Shown in pieces: positions 52,803 to 60,516 of a DNA stretch of 64,000 nt. This stretch comes from Hungatella hathewayi (GTDB lineage Bacteria > Bacillota > Clostridia > Lachnospirales > Lachnospiraceae): assembly GCA_025149285.1 (NCBI GenBank), contig CP102274.1, positions 5,234,001-5,298,000 of the forward strand, written 5' to 3'. Position 1 is the first letter of the stretch; every line of letters begins with the position of its first letter. The notes under the pieces are model-generated. The model had not been told where the DNA came from. It made no database searches and was given only the letters and a program-made list of their open reading frames with translations. Both the position numbers and the translations under genes were made by a program.

Positions 52803-54026
52803 TCAGGAACGGTAGTCTGCATTGATTTTCACATAATCAAAGGTAAGATCACAGCCCCACGCCGTCGCCGAACACGATCCCATCTTAATATCGGCAGTGG
52901 CCGTCACCTCCGGCTCGGAGAGGATCTTCGTGGCCTCCTCCTCGCTGTAGGGAAGCGCAACCCCATTTTCAATAATCTGGAGTTTTCCCGCTGCACTCTC
53001 AAAATACAAATCCACGTTCTCCGGGTCAAACACAGCGCCGGAGTATCCCATGGCACAGAGAATTCTGCCCCAGTTTGCGTCATGGCCGAAGATTGCGGCC
53101 TTTGTCAGGCTGGAGGTAATCACCGATTTGGCCAGGGTCACCGCCTGCGCTTTCGTCTCCGCCCCCACTATTTTCACTTCAAACAGCGCTGTGCAGCCTT
53201 CACCGTCACCGGCCATCTTCTTTGCCAGCGTCTCATTGATGAAGTTCAGGGCTTTCACGAATTCCCGGTAATCTTCATTTTTCTCCGTGATTTCAGGATT
53301 CCCCGCCATGCCGTTGGCCAGCAGAAGAACGGTATCGTTGGTAGAAGTGTCTCCGTCAACAGAGATCATGTTGTATGTATCTTTGATATCCTCGCGGAGT
53401 GCTTCCGTCAGAAGTTCTTTTGATATGGCCAGATCCGTGGTGACGAAGCTGAGCATGGTGCACATATTGGGATGAATCATACCGGAGCCTTTGCACATGC
53501 CGCCGATGGTCACGGTCTTTCCTCCCGCCGTAAAGGTTGCCGCCACCTCTTTATTCACCGTATCGGTGGTCATGATCGCCTTCGACGCGGCGGTTCCCCC
53601 CTCCAGCGTACCGGAAAGGCCGGGGGCCATGGCTTTGATTCCAGCCGTAATCCGGTCCATGGGAAGCTGCATGCCGATCACACCGGTAGAAGCCACGAGA
53701 ACTGCACTCTCCGGAATCTGTAAAGCTTCCGCGGCCGCCTTCGCCGTATCCAGACAGTATCCGTACCCTTCCGCTCCGGTACAGGCGTTGGCGATTCCTG
53801 CATTTACCACGACAGCCTGGGCATACGGGGAAGCAGATACCACCTCCTGATCCCATTTTACAGGAGCCGCCTTCACGATATTCGTCGTAAAGGTTCCCGC
53901 CGCCTTACACGGCTTCTCACTGTATATCATCGCCATATCCATGCGGTCTTTATACTTGATGCCCGCAGCTGTCGATGCGGCCAAAAATCCTTTCGCGGCA
54001 GTTACGCCGCCGTCTGTCTTCTTCAT
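52803..54026 (-). CDS. argJ: Bifunctional ornithine acetyltransferase / N-acetylglutamate synthase ArgJ
   Basis: 407 residues. Recycles the acetyl group from N-acetylornithine to glutamate, so no separate ArgA or ArgE is needed. Self-cleavage site KGSGMIHPNMCTMLSF: cleavage before the Thr in the CTML segment gives the two subunits. The ribosome site GGAG precedes ATG 54026. Follows a GNAT gene by 20 nt. Confidence 0.97.
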   Translation of the reverse strand: MKKTDGGVTAAKGFLAASTAAGIKYKDRMDMAMIYSEKPCKAAGTFTTNIVKAAPVKWDQEVVSASPYAQAVVVNAGIANACTGAEGYGYCLDTAKAAAEALQIPESAVLVASTGVIGMQLPMDRITAGIKAMAPGLSGTLEGGTAASKAIMTTDTVNKEVAATFTAGGKTVTIGGMCKGSGMIHPNMCTMLSFVTTDLAISKELLTEALREDIKDTYNMISVDGDTSTNDTVLLLANGMAGNPEITEKNEDYREFVKALNFINETLAKKMAGDGEGCTALFEVKIVGAETKAQAVTLAKSVITSSLTKAAIFGHDANWGRILCAMGYSGAVFDPENVDLYFESAAGKLQIIENGVALPYSEEEATKILSEPEVTATADIKMGSCSATAWGCDLTFDYVKINADYRS

Positions 54027-54046
54027 ACCTGACCTGCTCCTCTCTG

Positions 54047-54493
54047 TTATTCAATGAATCTTGTGATATTTTCCTCATTCAGTGTAAAATCATAGTAATT
54101 CAAATCATCCCGGAATGTCCAGCCGACTTTTCTCCAGAATTTATTTCCGATGGTGTTGGACTTAAATGCAATCAGACTCACCTTGTTAATCCCCTCCGCC
54201 TTCAGCGCATCCATGGCTGCCAGCGCCATCTGATGGCCGATTCCGTGTTTCCTGTACTTCTCAGCCACACAGACATGGTACATACAGCCCCTCCTCCCGT
54301 CATGGCCGCAGAGAATCGCTCCGATCACAGTCCCAGCCTCCTCCGCCACCACGCTGGTGGATGGATTTCTCTTTAAAAACTTTTCTACCCCTTCTCTGGA
54401 ATCATCCAGGGTTCTGATCCCAAATCCTTTGATTCCAGACCATAAATGCCAGACCTGGTCGTAGTCGTCTATCGTCATTGTCCTGATTGTCAT
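54047..54493 (-). CDS. GNAT-family N-acetyltransferase in the arginine operon
   Basis: 148 residues. RimI-like GNAT: acetyl-CoA loop RKHGIGHQM after MYHVCVAEKY, and GNKFWRKVGWTFRDDLNYYDF at the C-terminus. It sits between argC and argJ. It could add acetyl groups to glutamate (an ArgA-like backup) but the sequence gives no direct sign of that, and small-molecule or protein acetylation is equally possible. Confidence 0.85.
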   Translation of the reverse strand: MTIRTMTIDDYDQVWHLWSGIKGFGIRTLDDSREGVEKFLKRNPSTSVVAEEAGTVIGAILCGHDGRRGCMYHVCVAEKYRKHGIGHQMALAAMDALKAEGINKVSLIAFKSNTIGNKFWRKVGWTFRDDLNYYDFTLNEENITRFIE

Positions 54494-54541
54494 ACGCTCT
54501 TCCCTTACGCTTTCCTTCCTGCTTAGAAATGCCTGCTTCCG

Positions 54542-55582
54542 TTACGGGAACATTGGAACCAGCTTCAGTCCCTGATTCTCCGGAAGGCCGAACATGATGT
54601 TCATATTCTGGATCGCCTGCCCTGCGGCTCCCTTCACCAGATTATCCATGGCTCCCATCATGACGATCCGGTTCGTTCTCGGATCAATCTTAAAGTTCAC
54701 ATCTACAAAGTTGCTGCCCTCAACCCATTTTGTCTGAGGTACTTCCTCCCGGTCCAGCACTCTCACGAAATACTCGTTCTCGTAATATTTATCGTAGATT
54801 GCCTTCACGTCTTCATAGGTCACGCTCTTAAGCAAAGTTCCGTAGGCCGTCACCAGAATGCCTCTGTTCATGGGAACGAGATGCGGTGTAAAGCTGATGG
54901 TCACAGGCTTTCCCGCCGCCAGGGACAGCTGCTCCTCAATCTCCGGTGTATGGCGGTGAACGCCGACGCCGTAGGCCTTGATACTCTCATTGACCTCACA
55001 GTACAGGTTATCGATCTTGGCCCCGCGCCCCGCGCCTGATGTTCCCGACTTTGCGTCGATGATCACCGTGTTGGGGTCGATGAGTCCCTCCTTCACCAGC
55101 GGATAGACCGATAAGAAAGAGCAGGTGGGATAACAGCCCGGATTGGCGATCAGACGGGCGTCTCTGATCTTGTCCCTGTTGATTTCCGGCAGTCCGTATA
55201 CGGCTTCCTTAATATATTCCGGTGTCTTATGTTCTATTTTATACCACTTCTCATACACTGCCACGTCCTTAATCCGGTAGTCAGCGCTTAAATCAATGAC
55301 CTTGGCCTTTGATAAAACCGCCTCATTCATGAGAGACGCACAGAATCCCTGGGGTGTGGCCGTGAATATGACATCGACCTGCTCTGCCAGCGCTTCCATA
55401 TTATCATCCATACATGCATCATCTGCAAACTGTACCATGTTTTTAAATACCGACGCGTACTTCTGGCCCACGTAGCTTTTGGACCCGTACCATGTAATTT
55501 CCACATCATCTCTCTGCAAAAGCAGCCTTGCCAGCTCACCGCCCGCATATCCGGTTGCTCCCATGATTCCTGCTTTCATCAT
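54542..55582 (-). CDS. argC: N-acetyl-gamma-glutamyl-phosphate reductase ArgC
   Basis: 346 residues counted from ATG 55582, which is 7 nt from the ribosome site AGAGGAG; neighbouring in-frame ATGs at 55588 and 55579 are possible. NADPH-binding GATGYAGGELARLL, the catalytic Cys in NPGCYPTCSFLSV, and SGTSGAGRGAKIDN. First gene of the arginine operon. The promoter 55784-55756 carries two ArgR-like boxes. Confidence 0.97.
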   Translation of the reverse strand: MMKAGIMGATGYAGGELARLLLQRDDVEITWYGSKSYVGQKYASVFKNMVQFADDACMDDNMEALAEQVDVIFTATPQGFCASLMNEAVLSKAKVIDLSADYRIKDVAVYEKWYKIEHKTPEYIKEAVYGLPEINRDKIRDARLIANPGCYPTCSFLSVYPLVKEGLIDPNTVIIDAKSGTSGAGRGAKIDNLYCEVNESIKAYGVGVHRHTPEIEEQLSLAAGKPVTISFTPHLVPMNRGILVTAYGTLLKSVTYEDVKAIYDKYYENEYFVRVLDREEVPQTKWVEGSNFVDVNFKIDPRTNRIVMMGAMDNLVKGAAGQAIQNMNIMFGLPENQGLKLVPMFP

Positions 55583-55749
55583 AATCATTCTCCTCTTCTA
55601 TTGGATTACCGTAGTTCATACTCCGTGCCTGTTACTGTCCTGCCTTGATTATAGTAACTTTCCTTCTGAAAGAAAAGTCCCTTTTGGGGTTTTCCTGTAT
55701 TCTTTTTTATACCGCTTTACCGAAGCCATGTTTTCTCCGGTAATGATAG

Positions 55750-55784
55750 TTCATAATTATACATTGCAAATGCATATTATGCAA
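55750..55784 (-). promoter_or_regulatory. argC promoter overlapped by two ArgR-like boxes
   Basis: Minus-strand promoter TTGCAT (55784-55779), 17-nt spacer, TATAAT (55761-55756). Two ARG-box-like palindromes lie on it: box 1 at 55750-55763 (TTCATAATTATACA on the plus strand, 13 of 14 to TGNATWWWWATNCA on the minus strand) covers the -10, and box 2 at 55771-55783 (TGCATATTATGCA) covers the -35. Their centres are about 20.5 bp apart, as for paired ArgR sites in other bacteria. Confidence 0.8.
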
Positions 55785-55812
55785 GTTTTTTTTGAATATT
55801 TTTATTTTACTC

Positions 55813-55841
55813 TTGCATTTTCCTTGATAATGGTGTATATT
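55813..55841 (+). promoter_or_regulatory. argG promoter
   Basis: TTGCAT (55813-55818), 17-nt spacer, TATATT (55836-55841), 83 nt before the argG start. The ArgR-like boxes lie 30-60 bp upstream of this -35. Confidence 0.6.
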
Positions 55842-55924
55842 TATGAAAGTTCAAGAAGCCAGAAAACAGAGTTTTACAGGCTTTGGGGAAATGTTCACGA
55901 TCTATATTCAGGAGGATTCTTAAT

Positions 55925-57154
55925 ATGAAAGAGAAAGTTATTTTAGCCTATTCAGGCGGACTCGACACAACTGCTATTATTCCGTGGTTAAAAGAAAATT
56001 TTGATTATGAAGTTGTCTGCTGCTGCATCGACTGCGGTCAGGGCAATGAACTGGATGGCCTCGAGGAGAGAGCCAAATTATCCGGCGCATCCAAATTATA
56101 CATAGAAGATTTAGTCGATGATTTCTGCGACAACTACATCGTTCCATGTGTCCAGGCCAATTCCGTCTATGAGAATAAATATTTACTGGGCACCTCCATG
56201 GCACGTCCGGCCATCGCCAAGAGGCTGGTCGAAATCGCCCGCAAGGAAGGCGCTACCGCCATCTGCCACGGCGCCACAGGAAAAGGGAACGACCAGATCC
56301 GTTTTGAGCTGGGCATCAAGGCTCTGGCTCCTGATTTAAAGATTATCGCTCCATGGCGTATGACCGATGTATGGACCATGCAGTCCCGCGAAGACGAGAT
56401 CGAATACTGCAAACAGCACGGCATCAACCTTCCGTTCTCCGCAGACAACAGCTACAGCCGTGACAGGAACTTATGGCACATCAGCCACGAAGGTCTGGAA
56501 CTGGAGGATCCGGCCAACGAACCGAATTACGATCATTTACTGGTTCTCGGCGTTTCTCCTGAAAAGGCTCCGGACGAAGGCGAATACGTTACCATGACCT
56601 TTGAAAAAGGCGTTCCCGTCAGCGTAAACGGCGAAGCAATGAAGGTTTCCGATATCATCCGGAAATTAAATGAACTGGGCGGCAGGCACGGCATCGGCAT
56701 CGTTGATATCGTTGAAAACCGTGTCGTAGGCATGAAGTCCCGCGGCGTCTATGAGACTCCCGGCGGAACCATCCTGATGGAGGCCCACCAGCAGTTAGAA
56801 GAGCTGGTGTTAGACCGCGCCACCATGGAAGTCAAGAAAGACATGGGCAACAAATTCGCCCAGATCGTCTATGAAGGAAAATGGTTTACCCCTCTCCGTG
56901 AGGCAATCCAGGCTTTTGTGGAATCTACTCAGCAGTATGTAACCGGCGAAGTTAAGTTCAAGCTTTACAAAGGCAATATCATCAAGGCCGGCACTACAAG
57001 CCCATACTCCTTATACAGCGAGTCCCTCGCTTCCTTCACCACCGGCGATTTATACGATCACCACGACGCTGACGGCTTCATCACCTTATTCGGCCTGCCG
57101 TTAAAGGTACGCGCCATGAAGATGCAGGAGCTGGAGAAGAAGAACGGGAAATAA
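55925..57154 (+). CDS. argG: Argininosuccinate synthase ArgG
   Basis: 409 residues from ATG 55925 (AGGAGG 8 nt upstream). Ligates citrulline and aspartate with ATP. N-terminal PP-loop AYSGGLDTTAIIPWL, then SMARPAIAKRL, CHGATGKGNDQIRFE, and NLWHISHEGLELEDP. No argH follows in the window, so argininosuccinate lyase must be encoded elsewhere. Confidence 0.98.
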   Translation: MKEKVILAYSGGLDTTAIIPWLKENFDYEVVCCCIDCGQGNELDGLEERAKLSGASKLYIEDLVDDFCDNYIVPCVQANSVYENKYLLGTSMARPAIAKRLVEIARKEGATAICHGATGKGNDQIRFELGIKALAPDLKIIAPWRMTDVWTMQSREDEIEYCKQHGINLPFSADNSYSRDRNLWHISHEGLELEDPANEPNYDHLLVLGVSPEKAPDEGEYVTMTFEKGVPVSVNGEAMKVSDIIRKLNELGGRHGIGIVDIVENRVVGMKSRGVYETPGGTILMEAHQQLEELVLDRATMEVKKDMGNKFAQIVYEGKWFTPLREAIQAFVESTQQYVTGEVKFKLYKGNIIKAGTTSPYSLYSESLASFTTGDLYDHHDADGFITLFGLPLKVRAMKMQELEKKNGK

Positions 57155-57230
57155 AGCGAAAAAACCGGCATTTTCGCCGGGAAGAGCGGCTTGCCCGCCT
57201 GTATCAGACCGATCGTATTTCATACTTGAA

Positions 57231-57261
57231 AACGGAGCAGACAGAAAATGCCTGCTCCGTT
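57231..57261 (+). terminator. Intrinsic terminator downstream of argG
   Basis: AACGGAGCAG (57231-57240) / CTGCTCCGTT (57252-57261) followed by TTTTTC. Also usable from the opposite strand by the XRE-cupin gene that ends at 57294. Confidence 0.88.
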
Positions 57262-57293
57262 TTTTCTTCCGTTCCCTGTACAGAAAAACCGGC

Positions 57294-57845
57294 TTAAGGA
57301 TTATAAAGAATCATATGCAAAACCGCTTTCCCAGCCCCTGTATTCCGGTAGGAATGGGGATTGTCTGCCCGAAACCGAATACTCTCTCCTTTTTCAACCG
57401 GAAACGTCTGCCCCTCCACCCGGATGACGATCCCGCCCTCAAATACGGTAATAAACTCTGTTGTCCCCTTCAGATGCGGTTCTGATTCCCAATAACTGCC
57501 TTCCTCCAGTTCCAGATAATACACTGCAAATCTGCGATTCTCGTCATCAGGAAAAATAGAATAGTTTTTAACCTTTCCGCTGTCTTCCAAAAGAGGCTGA
57601 ACTTCCGACGTCTTCACGATCTCATATATGCGCTCAGGGCGTACGGTAAGGGCATCAAACGGAACCTTCATGCCATTGGAAATCTTCCATAATGTGGACA
57701 GAGTCGGATTCCCCTCCCCGCGTTCAATCTGTGCAAGCATACTCTTACTTACACTGCTCAGTTTGGAAAGTTCCTCCATGCTCAGTTTCTTCTCTTCCCG
57801 CAGTCGTTTTATATTTTTAGCAACAATTGTATTCATGGGGTCCAT
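57294..57845 (-). CDS. XRE-cupin transcription regulator
   Basis: 183 residues from ATG 57845 (GGAGG 7 nt upstream). N-terminal helix-turn-helix NIKRLREEKKLSMEELSKLSSVSKSMLAQIERGEGNPTLSTLWKI; C-terminal cupin with GTTEFITVFEGGIVIRVEGQTFPVEKGESIRFRADNPHSYRN. Such proteins bind a small ligand in the cupin. It is divergent from a LysE-type exporter, and a repeated motif in the shared promoter region (57871-57902) suggests control of that exporter. Confidence 0.92.
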   Translation of the reverse strand: MDPMNTIVAKNIKRLREEKKLSMEELSKLSSVSKSMLAQIERGEGNPTLSTLWKISNGMKVPFDALTVRPERIYEIVKTSEVQPLLEDSGKVKNYSIFPDDENRRFAVYYLELEEGSYWESEPHLKGTTEFITVFEGGIVIRVEGQTFPVEKGESIRFRADNPHSYRNTGAGKAVLHMILYNP

Positions 57846-57862
57846 AAAAATGCCTCCTTCTA

Positions 57863-57902
57863 TTGACATCATATCGTACATATTGTATTATTATATCGTA
57901 CA
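57863..57902 (+). promoter_or_regulatory. LysE-exporter promoter with two operator repeats
   Basis: TTGACA (57863-57868), 17-nt spacer, TATTAT (57886-57891). The 10-mer ATATCGTACA occurs exactly twice, 57871-57880 inside the spacer and 57893-57902 just downstream of the -10, 22 bp apart (two helical turns). Probably bound by the divergent XRE-cupin regulator. Confidence 0.75.
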
Positions 57903-57994
57903 GTACAATATATTAATCATTTTATATCATTATATAGTTCTTCCTGAGATTTGTAAAGCGGAAGGAACTTTTTCAGGGAATAAGGAGGCTCCAT

Positions 57995-58576
57995 ATGTTT
58001 CATTTATCTGATTTTTTAATTTATTGTTTTATCACCGCCTATACGCCTGGAGCTAATAACCTATTGTCTATGAGCAATGCCGTACGGCTCGGCTTCCGCA
58101 AAAGCATCCGTTTTAATTTCGGCATCCTTGCAGGCTTCTCAGTGGTCATGGCCGTCTGTACCATCTTCAGTGCAGCGCTTTATTCCCTGCTGCCAAAGGT
58201 AAAACCTGTCATGCAGATCGCAGGAGGAGTCTATATGCTGTATCTTGCATGGAAAGTCTTACGGAGTACGGCTGATTTAGATGCCGGACAAAAAGACGGA
58301 GCCGGTTTTCTCTCCGGCATGATCCTGCAGTTTTTCAATCCCAAGATATATATTTATGCAATAACCACAATATCTCTTTATATTCTTCCAGTCTTCCATT
58401 CACCAGGAGCATTGGCCGGCTTCGCCGTACTGTTGTCGCTGATCGGTGCTTCCGGTTCCTTCGTGTGGGCATTGTTCGGGGCTGCATTCTGTAATTTTTT
58501 CTCCAGACATACGAAGGCTGTAAATCTGGTTATGGCACTTTTGCTCGTTTACTGTGCTGCTGTACTGTTTATATGA
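57995..58576 (+). CDS. LysE/RhtB-family amino-acid exporter
   Basis: 193 residues with five to six hydrophobic helices. Family mark AYTPGANNLLSMSNAVRLGFRKS near the N-terminus and MILQFFNPKIYIYAI in the centre. Relatives export amino acids or similar metabolites. AAGGAGG precedes the ATG by 6 nt. Divergent from the XRE-cupin gene, which is the expected regulator. Confidence 0.92.
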   Translation: MFHLSDFLIYCFITAYTPGANNLLSMSNAVRLGFRKSIRFNFGILAGFSVVMAVCTIFSAALYSLLPKVKPVMQIAGGVYMLYLAWKVLRSTADLDAGQKDGAGFLSGMILQFFNPKIYIYAITTISLYILPVFHSPGALAGFAVLLSLIGASGSFVWALFGAAFCNFFSRHTKAVNLVMALLLVYCAAVLFI

Positions 58577-58668
58577 CGGAATGCCCGGCCGTCTTTCCTG
58601 GGCCCGTTACCCGCGGGGTTTTATAATTTTGCTTTATGATTTTGCTTTGTGATTTATGAAAGAAATCC

Positions 58669-58697
58669 TTGCAATTGTCTCCGTCCTCTGGTATTCT
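58669..58697 (+). promoter_or_regulatory. Promoter for NYN protein gene
   Basis: TTGCAA (58669-58674), 17-nt spacer, TATTCT (58692-58697), 84 nt before the start at 58781. Confidence 0.5.
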
Positions 58698-58780
58698 AAT
58701 TCTATCAGCCATATTCTGGCATATCTATTTATCTTCCGTTTTCTTAAACGGTCTAATACCACATCTGAAGGAGAATCCTC

Positions 58781-59560
58781 ATGAACGAAGCAATCTTAAA
58801 AACATGTATGCAGCAGTGCAACTCTGCATCTGAAAATGTAGGCATTTTCGTCGACTTTGACAACATCTATTACAGTCTGAAGGAATACGGTGTCAATCCC
58901 GAATCCCCTGAATACTGCGTCTTTTCGCTGATGGAGCGGATTTATTCCATCAACAAGATCCGTACCCTGCGGGCGTATGCCGATTACGACCAGGTAGGCG
59001 TATCCCTAAAGCATCTCCAGGAAATGCGGGTACAGATAAAGAATGTCTATGGAAACGGTCTGGAAGAAGAATACCGGAAGAATGCTTCCGACATTGAGCT
59101 CTCCGTGGACGCCCTTGAAATCTACTACCGATCCCCCGAGATCGATACCTTCGTCTTCCTCACCTCCGACAGTGATATGATTCCCATCATGAGCCGCCTC
59201 ACCTATAAAGGAAAGCACATCCACTTATTCTGCATCGACGATCACACCTCCCACTATCAGGATATTTCCCGATTCTGCCATTTCAAATGCGATCTGCTTA
59301 CCCTCTTCGAAATTGATCCCCAGCGAAAAAATCCGGAATTCTGGACGGACCGCGCCCTGACAGAAATTGCAGCCTGGTATTCCGTCAGAAAAAACAGCGA
59401 TATGATGCTGGGCGGTAAATGGCTTAACCGCCTTCTCTGTGAAAAACTCCAGATCTCATCCCGTGCTGCCAGCCGTATTATCACTTATCTAAAGGACAAC
59501 AACCTAATCCGCGAAACCTCCAACGACGCAGGCCACACCGGCTTTTTTCCGGCAGTCTGA
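58781..59560 (+). CDS. NYN-domain (LabA/DUF88-type) putative ribonuclease with C-terminal winged-helix-like domain
   Basis: 259 residues. The PIN-like NYN fold has its acidic cluster in place: IFVDFDNIYY near the N-terminus, ASDIELSVDALEIYY in the middle, and FVFLTSDSDMIPIMSRL. The C-terminal 80 residues (RALTEIAAWYSVRKNSDMMLGGKWLNRLLCEKLQISSRAASRIITYLKDNNLI) look like a winged-helix/OST-HTH-type nucleic-acid binder. Probably acts on RNA; target unknown. AAGGAG precedes the ATG by 7 nt. The Rpn-type gene starts 65 nt downstream. Confidence 0.88.
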   Translation: MNEAILKTCMQQCNSASENVGIFVDFDNIYYSLKEYGVNPESPEYCVFSLMERIYSINKIRTLRAYADYDQVGVSLKHLQEMRVQIKNVYGNGLEEEYRKNASDIELSVDALEIYYRSPEIDTFVFLTSDSDMIPIMSRLTYKGKHIHLFCIDDHTSHYQDISRFCHFKCDLLTLFEIDPQRKNPEFWTDRALTEIAAWYSVRKNSDMMLGGKWLNRLLCEKLQISSRAASRIITYLKDNNLIRETSNDAGHTGFFPAV

Positions 59561-59625
59561 ACTGATCCGTTATATTGGTCTTTCATGATTTCAGTGTTTA
59601 TGATAAAATAGAAGGAGAATATACC

Positions 59626-60420
59626 ATGGAAAAACGAATGGAGGACTTAAATCTGGAGGATGATTTCCTTTTTTCCAGAGTTATGTGTGACGAAGAGATC
59701 TGCCGCTGTGTACTGGAGAAAATATTGAATATCTCTATCAGAAAAATCGTCCTTCCCGAACAGCAGAAAACCATCGATTTACTGCCGGACAGCAAAGGCG
59801 TGAGACTCGATATCTATGTGAATGATGACATCGGAACCATCTATAACTGTGAAATGCAGCGCGGTAAGCGCGGACCGCTTCCCAAGCGCAGCCGCTATTA
59901 CCAGGGTAATATTGATCTGGACGCTATTTCAAAAGGCGAACCCTATACCCGCCTGCGCCGAAGCTACATTATTTTTATCTGTACCTTTGACCCTTTTACA
60001 GAAGGCCGGCATATCTACACCTTTCAGAACACCTGTCTCGAAAGCCCCGGGCTTCTCCTGGGAGATGAGGCAACGAAACTGTTTTTAAATACAAGAGGAA
60101 CCCTTGACGACGTAGATGATGAGATGAAAGAATTTCTGGCCTACATAGAAAACACCACCGACACCTTTGCCCGGCAGGCTAAAAGTCCACTGGTCAAAAA
60201 GATCCATCAGAGAGTAACCGCGGTAAAACAGAACAAAGAAATGGAGGCGGAATATATGACATTGATGCAGAGAGACAGGGAGAATATTGAACAGGGCGAA
60301 CGAAGGATGGCTGCTCTCACAGAACTTCTCTTAGATCAGAAACGAACCGATGATTTAAAACGCGCAATTAAGGATGAGGATTATCGGGAACAGTTATACA
60401 GGCACTTTAACATCGGGTAA
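59626..60420 (+). CDS. Rpn-type PD-(D/E)XK nuclease/transposase-family protein
   Basis: 264 residues from ATG 59626 (AAGGAG 8 nt upstream; the longer frame from 59575 has no ribosome site). The N-terminal part LNLEDDFLFSRVMCDEEICRCVLEKIL and the catalytic block RLDIYVNDDIGTIYNCEMQ match the PD-(D/E)XK family that includes RpnA-E (recombination-promoting nuclease/transposase-like). D and E-x-Q residues are present. The C-terminal third is a charged helix. Not flanked by inverted repeats or other transposon genes, so no evidence that it is mobile here. Confidence 0.88.
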   Translation: MEKRMEDLNLEDDFLFSRVMCDEEICRCVLEKILNISIRKIVLPEQQKTIDLLPDSKGVRLDIYVNDDIGTIYNCEMQRGKRGPLPKRSRYYQGNIDLDAISKGEPYTRLRRSYIIFICTFDPFTEGRHIYTFQNTCLESPGLLLGDEATKLFLNTRGTLDDVDDEMKEFLAYIENTTDTFARQAKSPLVKKIHQRVTAVKQNKEMEAEYMTLMQRDRENIEQGERRMAALTELLLDQKRTDDLKRAIKDEDYREQLYRHFNIG

Positions 60421-60439
60421 AACAACGACAGCCGTCAGA

Positions 60440-60487
60440 AAAGAAATGGGGAACCAGCGGCATCCGGCCACGGTTCCCCATTTCTTT
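60440..60487. terminator. Strong bidirectional terminator between Rpn and GH88 genes
   Basis: 16-bp perfect stem AAAGAAATGGGGAACC (60440-60455) / GGTTCCCCATTTCTTT (60472-60487) with A/T ends serving both convergent genes. Confidence 0.9.
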
Positions 60488-60516
60488 ATCAAAGCTTTAT
60501 AAAGTTCTGTTCTCTT

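Noticed and set aside
57871-57902. Repeat pair considered as a mini CRISPR array
   Set aside because: Only two 10-bp copies with a 12-bp gap inside a promoter; far better explained as operators.
59626-60420. Rpn-type gene considered as part of an insertion sequence
   Set aside because: No terminal inverted repeats, no target duplication and no partner transposase; flanked by ordinary genes and a terminator.
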